Positions 18,131 to 26,711 of a stretch of DNA of 64,000 bases are shown here, one piece after another; within the stretch, counting starts at the first letter, position 1; every line of letters begins with the position of its first letter. A program made the translations under genes and the position numbers. This DNA is from JAUASW01 sp036880965 (GTDB lineage: Bacteria > Pseudomonadota > Gammaproteobacteria > Burkholderiales > Burkholderiaceae_C), in contig NZ_JBAJMV010000001.1 in the NCBI RefSeq assembly GCF_036880965.1, forward strand, positions 868,001 to 932,000. Reading direction: 5' to 3'. The notes under the pieces are model-generated. The model was not told where the DNA came from, did not search any database, and saw nothing but the letters and a program-made list of their open reading frames with translations.

Positions 18131-20038
18131 TCAGGCCTTGGAGGTGATGGCTTCCGACAGCTTCGATTGGAAGTCTGCCAGTGACATCACACCCAGGTCT
18201 TGGTTGCCTCGGGCGCGCACTGCAACGGCACCGTTTGCCTTCTCCTTGTCGCCTACGACCAGGATGAACGGTACCTTCTGCAAAGAATGCTCGCGGATTT
18301 TATACGTGATTTTCTCGTTCCGCAAATCTGCCGAGACTCTAACCCCTTGTTTTTGCAGCGATTTCACGATCTCAGCCACGTAGTCGGCCTGCGCATCCGT
18401 GATATTGGCGACGACAACCTGGGTCGGCGACAGCCAAGCCGGCAGCGCGCCGGAGTGCTGCTCGATCAGGATGCCGATGAAACGCTCCAGGCTGCCGACG
18501 ATGGCACGGTGCAGCATGATGGGGCGATGGCGCGAGCCGTCTTCGCCGACGAACTCGGCGTCCAGGCGCTCGGGCATGTTCGGGTCCACCTGGATGGTGC
18601 CGCACTGCCACTGGCGGCCCAGTGCGTCCTTCAGCGTGTACTCGATCTTCGGACCGTAGAAGGCGCCCTCGCCCGGCAGGTACTCGAACTCGCAACCGGA
18701 AGCGCGCAGGCCTTCGGCCAGCGCCGCCTCGGCACGGTCCCAGCTCTCTTCGGTGCCGATGCGCTTCTCGGGGCGCGTCGACAGCTTGAACAGGATTTCG
18801 TTGAAGCCGAAGTCCTTGTAGACCTTGCGCAAGAGTGTCGTGAAGGTCGTGACCTCTTGCTGGATCATGTCTTCAGTGCAGAAGATGTGACCGTCGTCCT
18901 GTGTGAAGCCGCGCACGCGCATGATGCCGTGCAGGCCGCCCGTGGGCTCGTTGCGGTGGCATTGGCCGAACTCGCCGAAGCGCAGCGGCAGGTCGCGGTA
19001 GCTCTTGATGCCCTGCTTGAAGATCAGGATGTGGCCGGGGCAGTTCATCGGCTTCAGCGCATAGTCACGCTTCTCCGACTCGGTCGTGAACATGTTCTCG
19101 CGGTACTTGTCCCAGTGGCCGGACTTCTCCCACAGGCTCTTGTCCAGGATCTGCGGGCCCTTGACCTCCAGGTAGCCGTTCTCGCGGTAGACGCGGCGCA
19201 TGTACTGCTCCACCTCCTGCCAGACCGTCCAGCCCTTGGGATGCCAGAACACCGTGCCCGGAGAGACCTCATCGATGTGGAACAGGTCGAGTTCCTTGCC
19301 GAGCTTGCGGTGGTCGCGCTTCTCGGCTTCCTCCAGCATCGTCAGGTACTTCTGCAGGTCGTCCTTGGTGGCCCAGGCCGTGCCGTAGATGCGTTGCAGC
19401 TGTTCGTTGTTGTGGTCGCCGCGCCAGTAGGCGCCGGCCACCTTCATCAGCTTGAAGTGCTTGAGCTTGCCCGTGGAAGGCACGTGCGGGCCGCGGCACA
19501 GGTCGGTGAACTTGCCTTCGGCATACAGCGAGACGTCTTCGTTCGCCGGGATGCTGGCGATGATCTCGGCCTTGTAGGCCTCGCCGATGCTCTTGAAGTA
19601 AGCCACGGCCTCGTCGCGCGGCAGCACAGTGCGCGTGACCTGCTCGTCCTTCTTGGCGAGCTCGTTCATCTTCGATTCGATAGCAGCCAGGTCTTCCGGC
19701 GTGAAGGGGCGCTTGTACGAGAAGTCGTAGAAGAAGCCATGCTCGATCACCGGGCCGATAGTGACCTGGGCATCGGGAAACAGCTCCTTCACGGCATAGG
19801 CCAGCAAGTGGGCTGTCGAGTGGCGGATGACTTCCAGGCCATCGGCATCCTTGTCGGTGACGATGGCGAGTTGCGAGTCCGTCGCCATCAGATGGCTGGT
19901 GTCCACCAGCTTGCCGTCAACGCGGCCGGCCAGTGCAGCCTTGGCCAGGCCGGCGCCGATGGAGGCGGCGACTTGCGCCACCGTGACGGGCGAGTCGAAT
20001 TCGCGCTTGGAACCGTCGGGCAATTGAATCGAAATCAT
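18131..20038 (-). CDS. thrS: Threonyl-tRNA synthetase
   Basis: 635 residues. An N-terminal TGS domain (MISIQLPDGSKREF) is followed by the editing domain (RHSTAHLLAYAVKELFPDAQVTIG) and a class II catalytic core with the zinc-binding and motif residues MNCPGHILIFKQGIKSYRDLPLR, FGQCHRNEPTGGLHGIMRVRGFTQDDGHIFC and MLHRAIVGSLERFIGILIEQHSG. The C-terminal anticodon domain is NITDAQADYVAEIVKSL. ATG at 20038 has CAGGAG upstream. Its leader carries a Thr-rich peptide and an intrinsic terminator, so transcription of thrS, and perhaps of the whole downstream operon, is likely controlled by threonyl-tRNA supply. Confidence 0.98.
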   Translation of the reverse strand: MISIQLPDGSKREFDSPVTVAQVAASIGAGLAKAALAGRVDGKLVDTSHLMATDSQLAIVTDKDADGLEVIRHSTAHLLAYAVKELFPDAQVTIGPVIEHGFFYDFSYKRPFTPEDLAAIESKMNELAKKDEQVTRTVLPRDEAVAYFKSIGEAYKAEIIASIPANEDVSLYAEGKFTDLCRGPHVPSTGKLKHFKLMKVAGAYWRGDHNNEQLQRIYGTAWATKDDLQKYLTMLEEAEKRDHRKLGKELDLFHIDEVSPGTVFWHPKGWTVWQEVEQYMRRVYRENGYLEVKGPQILDKSLWEKSGHWDKYRENMFTTESEKRDYALKPMNCPGHILIFKQGIKSYRDLPLRFGEFGQCHRNEPTGGLHGIMRVRGFTQDDGHIFCTEDMIQQEVTTFTTLLRKVYKDFGFNEILFKLSTRPEKRIGTEESWDRAEAALAEGLRASGCEFEYLPGEGAFYGPKIEYTLKDALGRQWQCGTIQVDPNMPERLDAEFVGEDGSRHRPIMLHRAIVGSLERFIGILIEQHSGALPAWLSPTQVVVANITDAQADYVAEIVKSLQKQGVRVSADLRNEKITYKIREHSLQKVPFILVVGDKEKANGAVAVRARGNQDLGVMSLADFQSKLSEAITSKA

Positions 20039-20079
20039 GGGTAGCTCCTGAAGCCCGGCGATCACTCGAGGATCGGGGC

Positions 20080-20116
20080 TCGAAAAACAAAAAGCGCGGC
20101 CACTTGCCGCGCTTTT
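20080..20116 (-). terminator. Attenuator terminator in the thrS leader
   Basis: Perfect 11-bp stem AAAAGCGCGGC / GCCGCGCTTTT (20106-20116 with 20090-20100) and a 5-nt loop. On the minus strand it is followed by a U-tract TTTTTGTTTTT. It lies 37 nt after the stop of the Thr-rich leader peptide and about 50 nt before the thrS ATG. An alternative 6-bp pairing of GCCGCG (within 20143-20152) with CGCGGC of the 5' arm would break it (antiterminator). Confidence 0.88.
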
Positions 20117-20153
20117 GGTATGAAATGAAAAAGACGAGACGAGCCGCGGCCGA

Positions 20154-20192
20154 CTAAACCTGAGTGGTGGAGGTCGTAGTTCGCGGTGTCAT
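20154..20192 (-). CDS. Threonine-rich thrS leader peptide (attenuation)
   Basis: 12-residue ORF, ATG at 20192 to TAG at 20154, reading MTPRTTTSTTQV. Six of 12 codons are Thr (ACA, ACT, ACG, ACC, ACC, ACT), five of them within codons 5-10. AAAGG and GGATGAG lie 10-16 nt upstream of the ATG. It is followed by a possible antiterminator (20143-20152) and a perfect intrinsic terminator (20080-20116). Codons 3-4 (CCGCG) can also pair with the antiterminator segment. This is the full architecture of amino-acid-specific transcription attenuation as in the thr operon leader: a ribosome stalled at Thr codons would free the antiterminator and let RNA polymerase reach thrS. It is too short for automatic gene callers. 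Function is inferred. Confidence 0.85.
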   Translation of the reverse strand: MTPRTTTSTTQV

Positions 20193-20227
20193 AACCAGGT
20201 CGCCTTTCTCATCCTTGCTGATTGGAG

Positions 20228-20262
20228 GAGCGCCGATTGTAGCGAATCAAAGCGGCAGCGCC
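20228..20262 (-). promoter_or_regulatory. thrS: Probable thrS operon promoter (-10 element)
   Basis: TACAAT on the minus strand (plus-strand 20236-20241) is a good -10. It places transcription start near 20228, about 36 nt before the leader peptide ATG. No close -35 match is visible at 16-18 bp (TTCAGG occurs at 19 bp). It overlaps the 3' end of the patatin gene. Confidence 0.45.
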
Positions 20263-21317
20263 TGAACCGAGCTGCTCTGGGTCAGTGTGGCAAATTCATC
20301 GCGCAGCCGCTCGCCTTCACGCACGGCGCGCAGCCAGGCGCTCGCACGTGCATTCACATCGTCGCCGTAATGCTGGAAATCGGCTCTATCCGGCAGCTTG
20401 GCGCGCGGCAGGCTCTTGACGAATTCCTCGCTGGGCGCGAGCACCACCACGTTGTCGAGAAACGCGCTCGGCGCATGCCGATGCTTCAAGGCCTTGTCCA
20501 GCCAGCCGGGCACCACGCTGCGCTGGAAATGCGGATACAGCACGATGCCGTCGCCCAGCATCTGCGCGTAGTCGAGGTGCAGGTGATAGTCGGTGATGCC
20601 GCCATCCCAATAGGCACCACGCGGCGCGCCAGGGATGTCGTGCACGGCCTTCAGCCAGAAGGGAATCGAGCAACTGGCCAGCAGCGCCTGCAGCAGATTG
20701 CGACGATTGAGTTCGACCTGGCGACTGCGATAGTCCTTCAAGAGCATTGGCAGCGGCGAGCGCAGGTCGGAGAAGACGACCCGCTCCAGCCAGGCGCCCA
20801 TGGCACGACGTGAGACCAGGTTGGTTGCGAAGGCGCCGAAATAGCCAAGCGGCGTGCGCAGGCGCCCTTCCCTTGCGAGCACATGCCGGCCACGCGAGGT
20901 GAAAAGGTGAAGGCGGAAACGCGGATGGCTCAAGACCTGGGCCTCGCGGCCGCCGAAAACCTCGTTCAGCTTGGCGGCAAATCCGCCGCTGACGGAGGCA
21001 GCCGTCGGCGCCTTGCCCGGTGCATGCTCGTAGTCCTGGTGCGCGTACTCCACGGCCAACCGAGCAAACTCTTCTTCGGCATTGCCCAGGCATGCCGTCG
21101 CCATGCGCCAGGCGCCTATCGACGCTCCCAGCAGATGAACGTCCTGCGCGCTGCTGCCCAGCCAGGGGCCGAAGATGTGTCGATCAAGCCCGTTGAGGAT
21201 CAGGCCCTTGGGCCCGCCGGCCGCTGCGGGAATGACGCGCACGTCGTCGGCGCGCAGGCCGCGTTCGGCCAAACGAATGCGGGCCCGAGGGCCCGCATGG
21301 ATTTGCAGTGCTTGCAT
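20247..21317 (-). CDS. Patatin-like phospholipase family protein
   Basis: 356 residues. The patatin Ser-Asp dyad is visible: oxyanion-hole glycines in PAAAGGPKGLILNGLDRHIFG (30-50), nucleophile motif G-A-S-I-G at 64-68 (Ser66), and the D-G-G motif at 237-239 with Asp237. This points to a serine acyl hydrolase acting on membrane lipids or acyl esters. No signal peptide is seen. ATG 21317 is chosen; the frame is open to 21359. It lies 23 bp downstream of the TonB-dependent receptor gene on the same strand, so possibly co-transcribed. Confidence 0.88.
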   Translation of the reverse strand: MQALQIHAGPRARIRLAERGLRADDVRVIPAAAGGPKGLILNGLDRHIFGPWLGSSAQDVHLLGASIGAWRMATACLGNAEEEFARLAVEYAHQDYEHAPGKAPTAASVSGGFAAKLNEVFGGREAQVLSHPRFRLHLFTSRGRHVLAREGRLRTPLGYFGAFATNLVSRRAMGAWLERVVFSDLRSPLPMLLKDYRSRQVELNRRNLLQALLASCSIPFWLKAVHDIPGAPRGAYWDGGITDYHLHLDYAQMLGDGIVLYPHFQRSVVPGWLDKALKHRHAPSAFLDNVVVLAPSEEFVKSLPRAKLPDRADFQHYGDDVNARASAWLRAVREGERLRDEFATLTQSSSVQALPL

Positions 21318-21340
21318 GCACCGCAGTCTAAATGCTCTGC

Positions 21341-23539
21341 TTAGAGCTTCTGCTCCCACGACAGGCCGAACTGCGCGCGGCCATAACGCTCAGTACGGCT
21401 GTAGCCGTTCGTGACGAAGGTGGTCGAACGGGTATCGACCGGCCACAGGTTGTTGGCCGACATGCGGATCGAGCTGGTGCGGCTGAGCATCCATTGCGCG
21501 AACATGTCGAAGCCACGGCTGCGGGTCTGCTCCATCGACTGCGTCAAGGTCTGCGTCGTCAGGTAGCCAGGCGTGAAGCTCAGGTTCGCACCCATGCTCA
21601 CCGGCAGGCCCGTCAGGCGGTAGTCAAAGCCACCCGTGATCGACCAGGGCTGCTGGCCATCCAGGCGATTGTCCGGTCCGGGCAGATTCTGGACCTTGGA
21701 CTTGTAGTAGTTGAGCGAAGCCCGCAGGTTCAGCGGCAGCTTGGCGTCGAAGACCGAGGGCAACAATTCGCCGGCACGGCCCTTGATCTCGAACTCCAGG
21801 CCAGCCGTCTCGGCACGCGCGAAGTTGGTCGGATGATTGACGTAGCGCGCCTGCGTCTTCGACACATTCAAGGCCGAGCCCGCAGCCTCGAGCGTCGTGA
21901 CGTTGCGCATCAGGTCGTTCACACGGCGGTAGAAGCCGCCGATGCTGATCATGCCGCCACCGCTGAGGTATTTCTCATAGGCAACGTCCAGACCGGTTGC
22001 CAGCTCGGGCTTGAGGTCAGGGTTGCCGATGAAGTCAGGCGCCAGGTAGGTGTTGGGCGTGTTCGGATCCGGGTACAGGCCCGAGATGGCCGGGCGTGCC
22101 AGCAACTGGTTCAGGTTGGGTGCCTTGTAGCTGCGCGTCAGGCTGGTGCGGATCAGGTCACGGCCCTTGGGGTCGATCTTGTAGTTGATGTGCAAGAGCG
22201 GCGTCGTGACGCTGCTCTTGTTGCGGCGCTCGGCATCGCCCACGGCGGCGCTCTCGGTGACGATGCGCTCGGTGCGCAGGCCCAGATAGGCCGACCACTG
22301 CGGCGAAATCTCCCAGTCGTCCTGGATGAAGAAGGCCTGGCGCTGAATGGTGGCCGCAAACGGCAGGCCATCAACGCCCGGCAACTGGGCCTTGCCGCCG
22401 ACGGTCACGAAACGCGTCTCGTCGCGCTTGCGCCATTCCAGGTCCCAGCCCAGCGCAAGGCTGTGCGCGTCATTGAGGACCTGCGCGAACTTGCCGGCCT
22501 GGGTGAGGTTGCGGTCGGTGTTGTCGCCGACCGAACCTCGCTGCTGGTTGTCGTAGACCGTGTTGTTGAACGTGCCGTGTACTTCCTGACCGCCCGCCTT
22601 GAGCTCGATACGGCGCGTTTCGCTCAGCTGGTTGTTGTACTGCAGGTTGGCGCGTGCCATCCGGAAGGTGCCGATGTTGCGGCTGTTGTAGTCCTCGCTC
22701 GGCAGGCCCGACTTGAGAATCGTCTCGTACTCCGGGTTGAAGTGCCAGCGGCCCTGCTGCATGAAGGCCATGGCCGTCAGGTTCTCCTCGTCGCTGATCT
22801 TCCAGTTCATGCGCGGCGAGAAGTTCCAGCCGTTGCCCCAGCCGTTCTGTTCCAGGCGCTGGGTGATCACCGAGGGCTGGCCATTCGAACCTTGAGCTGC
22901 GCGGGTCGTTGTCGACTCCTGCTGATTGCGCCAGGAGAACAGCGAGATCGGCAGCGTGTAGCCCAGGTCGCCCTTCTTCTCGCCATAGGTGTAGGAGCCG
23001 GACACGCTGGGTCGCACGGCGCTGTAGCCCATGTTCAGGCGCAGGTCGCGCTGAGTGACCTTGGGCGCGTCCTTCAGGATGATGTTGATGGCACCGGCAA
23101 CCGCCTGCGCGCTCTGGTCGGCGCTGGGGCCCTTGGTGACTTCAATGCGCTCCACCTGGGCCGGGTCCAGCTGGGTCAGGTCGAAACCCGGGGGCGCCGG
23201 GTCGCCGTTCAGCAGGATCAGCGTGTAGCCGCTGCCCAGGCCACGCATGCGCGGTGCACCACCCGACACGTTGACGCCCGGCAGGCGCTTGAGCACATCG
23301 GCCACATTGGTATCGCCGAACTTGTCGAGTTCCTCTCGGCCATAGACCTGCTTGGCCACCTGGGACTTGCGGCGCAGGTCCGTATCGCTCTGCGGGCGAG
23401 CGCTGATTTCAACCCGTTCCAGCTTGGCGCCAGGGCGGGGCTGGCCGTCGCCGGGGCCTTGCGGGCCTTCCTGGGCAAATGCGGCGGCAGAGGTCAGCAG
23501 CGCGCAAGCGGCGGCAATGGCGTGTTTCTTATTGGTCAA
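21341..23539 (-). CDS. TonB-dependent outer-membrane receptor
   Basis: About 732 residues. Signal peptide MTNKKHAIAAACALLTSAAAFAQ, then a plug domain (VADVLKRLPGVNVSGGAPRMRGLGSGYTLILLNGDPAP, VERIEVTKGPSADQSAQAVAGAINIILK), then a C-terminal beta-barrel ending RAQFGLSWEQKL. A candidate TonB box lies in ERVEISA. The substrate is unknown; there is no iron box or siderophore gene nearby. The start is probably TTG at 23539, with GGAG 9 nt upstream; TTG at 23554 has no ribosome-binding site. Confidence 0.9.
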   Translation of the reverse strand: MTNKKHAIAAACALLTSAAAFAQEGPQGPGDGQPRPGAKLERVEISARPQSDTDLRRKSQVAKQVYGREELDKFGDTNVADVLKRLPGVNVSGGAPRMRGLGSGYTLILLNGDPAPPGFDLTQLDPAQVERIEVTKGPSADQSAQAVAGAINIILKDAPKVTQRDLRLNMGYSAVRPSVSGSYTYGEKKGDLGYTLPISLFSWRNQQESTTTRAAQGSNGQPSVITQRLEQNGWGNGWNFSPRMNWKISDEENLTAMAFMQQGRWHFNPEYETILKSGLPSEDYNSRNIGTFRMARANLQYNNQLSETRRIELKAGGQEVHGTFNNTVYDNQQRGSVGDNTDRNLTQAGKFAQVLNDAHSLALGWDLEWRKRDETRFVTVGGKAQLPGVDGLPFAATIQRQAFFIQDDWEISPQWSAYLGLRTERIVTESAAVGDAERRNKSSVTTPLLHINYKIDPKGRDLIRTSLTRSYKAPNLNQLLARPAISGLYPDPNTPNTYLAPDFIGNPDLKPELATGLDVAYEKYLSGGGMISIGGFYRRVNDLMRNVTTLEAAGSALNVSKTQARYVNHPTNFARAETAGLEFEIKGRAGELLPSVFDAKLPLNLRASLNYYKSKVQNLPGPDNRLDGQQPWSITGGFDYRLTGLPVSMGANLSFTPGYLTTQTLTQSMEQTRSRGFDMFAQWMLSRTSSIRMSANNLWPVDTRSTTFVTNGYSRTERYGRAQFGLSWEQKL

Positions 23540-23658
23540 GATGTACTGCTCCAAGGGAGGGTCTGAACTGAGGCGGCACGATATCGATACTCGTAAACCC
23601 TGTCAGGCTGGATGCGATCAGTTGCAGGAATCCGGTGCCCAAGCGCGAGCAGGCGACG

Positions 23659-26070
23659 TCAACGGCGTCCTTGCAGCTTGGCAAAAGCCTCGGCCATGGC
23701 ATTGCCGCCTGCCGGCGCCTGCGCCTTGCCGCTGCCACCGGCTCGCTCATTGCGCGCTGCGGGGCGGAAGTTGTTGTCGGCGCTCTTGGCACCTCGGGCT
23801 TGCGGCGCCGCGTCCAGCTTCATCGTCAGCGAAATGCGCTTGCGGGCCAGGTCGACCTCCAGCACCCTGACCTTGACGATGTCGCCGGTCTTCACCACCT
23901 CGCGGGCATCATTGACGAACTTGTTCGACAGCTGGCTCACGTGGACCAGCCCATCCTGGTGCACGCCCAGGTCGACGAAGGCACCGAACTGCGCAACGTT
24001 GGAGACCGTGCCTTCCAGCACCATGCCTTCGGTCAGGTCCTTGATGTCCTCGACGCCGTCGTTGAAGCGCGCGACCTTGAAGTCCGGACGCGGGTCGCGG
24101 CCCGGCTTCTCCAGCTCGGCCAGGATGTCCTTGACGGTGATGGCGCCGAATGTCTCGTCGGCAAAGGCCTCGGGGCGAAGCGTGCGTATCACGTCACTCT
24201 TGCCCAGCACCTCGGTCGCGGGGCGGCCGAGCTGGGTCAGCATGCGCTGCACGACCGGATAGGTTTCCGGGTGCACGCCGCTGAGGTCCAGCGGGTTGTC
24301 GCCATCGCGGATGCGCAGGAAACCTGCCGCCTGCTCGAAGGTCTTGGGGCCCAGGCCGGTCACGTCGAGCAACTGCTTTCGGTTGCGGAAAGAGCCGTTG
24401 GCGTCGCGCCAGCGCACGATGCTCGCTGCCACGGCAGCCGAGAGGCCCGACACGCGGGACAGCAGCGGCGCCGACGCCGTGTTCAGGTCCACGCCCACCG
24501 AGTTCACGCAGTCTTCCACCACGGCGTCCAGCGTCTTGGCCAGCTCGCTCTGATTCACGTCATGCTGGTACTGACCGACGCCGATGCTCTTCGGGTCGAT
24601 CTTGACCAGCTCGGCCAGCGGGTCCTGCAGGCGGCGGGCGATGGACACGGCACCGCGGAGGCTCACGTCCAGGTCGGGCAACTCCTTCGATGCGAACTCG
24701 GAGGCCGAATAGACCGACGCACCGGCCTCGCTGACCACGACCTTCTCGATGTTCACCTCAGGCGCCATCTGCTGGATGCGCTTGATCAAGTCGGCGGCCA
24801 GCTTGTCGGTCTCGCGGCTGGCGGTGCCGTTGCCGATGGCGATCAGGTTCACGCCATGGGTGGCCACCAGGCGGCCCAGCGTATGCAGCGAACCTTCCCA
24901 GTCCTTGCGCGGCTCGTGCGGATAGACGGTGTTGGTGTCCAGCACCTTGCCGGTGTCACTGACGACAGCCACCTTCACGCCGGTGCGGATGCCCGGGTCC
25001 AGGCCCATCACCACGCGCTTGCCGGCCGGCGCGGCCAGCAGCAGGTCGCGCAGGTTCTCCGCAAACACCTTGATGGCGGTTGCTTCAGCTGCTTCGCGCA
25101 GGCGCGAGAACAGGTCGCGCTCCAGGCTCATCGCCAGCTTGACCTTCCAAGTCCAGGCCACGGTCTTGCGGATCAACTCGTCGCTCGCGCGAATCGGAGC
25201 CCCCACGCTCCCTGCGCTCGCTGCCCCCCGGGTGGGCTGGGCATGCCCCGGCGAAGCCGGATGCATCCCCGCATGGCTCCAGCCCAGATGGCGAGCAATG
25301 CGGCCCTCGGCCAGACCGGGCTGACCCGGCACCAGCACTTCGTCGAGGCTCAGCTTGGCATCGAGGAATTCCTGCGTGCGACCACGGAACACGGCCAGCG
25401 CGCGGTGCGAAGGCACGGTGCGGATTGGCTCGGCGTAATCAAAGTAGTCGCGGAACTTGGAGATGTCCGGGTTGTTCTCGTCCTTGCCGTCCATCAGCTT
25501 GGACTGGAACAGGCCTTCTTCCCACAGCCATTCGCGCAGCTTGCCGATCAGCACGGCATCTTCAGCCCAGCGCTCGCTGAGCAGGTCGCGCACACCGTCC
25601 AGCACGGCAAACGCATCGGCGAAGCCGGCGTCGGGGTTCAGGAAAGCGGCCGCCTCGGACATCGGGTCGAGCGATGGGTCGGCAAACAGTTTGTCGGCCA
25701 GCGGCTCCAGGCCGGCCTCGCGGGCGATCAGGCCCTTGGTGCGGCGCTTGACCTTGTAGGGCAGGTAGAGGTCTTCCAGCTCCTGCTTGGTGGGCGCGGC
25801 CTCGATGGATGCACGCAGCTCAGGCGTCAGCTTGCCCTGCTCGTCGATGCTCTTGAGCACCGCGGCGCGGCGCTCTTCAAGCTCGCGAAGATAGCCCAGG
25901 CGCGATTCCAGCTCGCGCAGCTGGATGTCGTCCAGGCCCTCGGTGGCTTCCTTGCGGTAGCGGGCGATGAAGGGAACGGTGGCGCCGCCGTCGAGCAGCT
26001 CGACGGCTGCATTGACCTGGGTGGGGCGGACCTTCAGCTCGGCCGCCAACTGCAGAAGAATCTTGTCCAA
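23659..26070 (-). CDS. tex: Tex-family RNA-binding transcription accessory protein
   Basis: About 803 residues. The N-terminal Tex helical region (LDKILLQLAAELKVRPTQVNAAVELLDGGATVPFIARYRKEATEGLDDIQLRELE) is followed by the YqgF-like RNase H fold (RVVMGLDPGIRTGVKVAVVSDTGKVLDT), HhH repeats (YQHDVNQSELAKTLDAVVEDCVNSVGVDLNTAS) and a C-terminal S1 domain (LTEGMVLEGTVSNVAQFGAFVDLGVHQDGLVHVSQL). No ATG exists near the family start; TTG at 26070 (LDKILLQ) fits best, although no ribosome-binding site is obvious. A 28-residue insertion (about 25198-25285) interrupts the region between LGWSH and ASDELIRKTVAWTWKVKL and derives from a GC-rich repeat element. Confidence 0.93.
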   Translation of the reverse strand: MDKILLQLAAELKVRPTQVNAAVELLDGGATVPFIARYRKEATEGLDDIQLRELESRLGYLRELEERRAAVLKSIDEQGKLTPELRASIEAAPTKQELEDLYLPYKVKRRTKGLIAREAGLEPLADKLFADPSLDPMSEAAAFLNPDAGFADAFAVLDGVRDLLSERWAEDAVLIGKLREWLWEEGLFQSKLMDGKDENNPDISKFRDYFDYAEPIRTVPSHRALAVFRGRTQEFLDAKLSLDEVLVPGQPGLAEGRIARHLGWSHAGMHPASPGHAQPTRGAASAGSVGAPIRASDELIRKTVAWTWKVKLAMSLERDLFSRLREAAEATAIKVFAENLRDLLLAAPAGKRVVMGLDPGIRTGVKVAVVSDTGKVLDTNTVYPHEPRKDWEGSLHTLGRLVATHGVNLIAIGNGTASRETDKLAADLIKRIQQMAPEVNIEKVVVSEAGASVYSASEFASKELPDLDVSLRGAVSIARRLQDPLAELVKIDPKSIGVGQYQHDVNQSELAKTLDAVVEDCVNSVGVDLNTASAPLLSRVSGLSAAVAASIVRWRDANGSFRNRKQLLDVTGLGPKTFEQAAGFLRIRDGDNPLDLSGVHPETYPVVQRMLTQLGRPATEVLGKSDVIRTLRPEAFADETFGAITVKDILAELEKPGRDPRPDFKVARFNDGVEDIKDLTEGMVLEGTVSNVAQFGAFVDLGVHQDGLVHVSQLSNKFVNDAREVVKTGDIVKVRVLEVDLARKRISLTMKLDAAPQARGAKSADNNFRPAARNERAGGSGKAQAPAGGNAMAEAFAKLQGRR
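25197..25290. repeat. REP-like palindromic repeat inserted in frame in tex
   Basis: Plus-strand sequence beginning CCCCCACGCTCCCTGCGCTC and continuing GCTGCCCCCCGGGTGGGC is the kind of GC-rich palindromic extragenic repeat abundant in Comamonadaceae and relatives (family recognised from memory). Here it lies inside tex and is translated without frameshift into a Gly/Ala/Pro/His-rich stretch (GMHPASPGHAQPTRGAASAG). Its composition differs sharply from the charged helical tex sequence on both sides. Confidence 0.65.
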
Positions 26071-26173
26071 AACGTCTAGGTACGGGTAAACGAGGAAGCG
26101 CGGGAGTTTGCCACAGGGCAAGTTACGCAGATCCCGCGCATGCGGGCCACATTCGAAGCCCAAGGAGAAACCG

Positions 26174-26683
26174 ATGTTTGACAAGCCCAAGGTTCTTGCC
26201 ATCTCGAAGCAGTTGATGGACGGCGGCATGGCCTCCTCTGCGTTCTATGAACAGCTGACGCGCACCCTGGCAGAGGAAATGGGCTGCACGCGCGCCAGCC
26301 TCTGGCGCTATCCGGATCCCGAACTGCGCATGAGCATCGAGTGCCTGAGCCTGTACGACCGCACGGATGCCAAGTGGACCAATGGCGCCGTGCTGACGGA
26401 GGAAGACTTCGGCCCCTATTTCGAGGCCATGCGCCGCGACAACCTGATCGTCGCAGGGGATGCCCGCGCCAATCCGATCACCAGCTGCTTCAACGAGATC
26501 TACTTCGAGCCGCTTGGCATCTATTCCTTGCTCGACGTCGGCATCAACATCGGTGGCACCCCTTTTGGCCTGTTCTGCTGCGAGAACACCACCGACATCC
26601 TCGACTGGACGCCCGAGCACGTCGAGTACCTGCGCCAGGTCGGCACCCTGCTCGGCTATGCGCTGAGGAAGGCCGCCGGCTGA
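26174..26683 (+). CDS. GAF domain-containing protein
   Basis: 169 residues forming essentially one GAF domain: an N-terminal helix (AISKQLMDGGMASSAFYEQLTRTLAEEMGCTRASLWRY), the central sheet and the typical IGGTPFGLFCCENTTDILDWTPEHVEYLRQVGTLLGYAL C-terminal pattern. It has no output domain, so it probably acts as a small-molecule or redox sensor for a partner (an fRMsr-like catalytic set of cysteines is not evident). ATG 26174 has AAGGAG 7 nt upstream. It is divergent from tex and convergent with the large oxidoreductase gene. Confidence 0.8.
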   Translation: MFDKPKVLAISKQLMDGGMASSAFYEQLTRTLAEEMGCTRASLWRYPDPELRMSIECLSLYDRTDAKWTNGAVLTEEDFGPYFEAMRRDNLIVAGDARANPITSCFNEIYFEPLGIYSLLDVGINIGGTPFGLFCCENTTDILDWTPEHVEYLRQVGTLLGYALRKAAG

Positions 26684-26711
26684 AGCCGGCCAGCCGCCTG
26701 CGAACGGCCTC

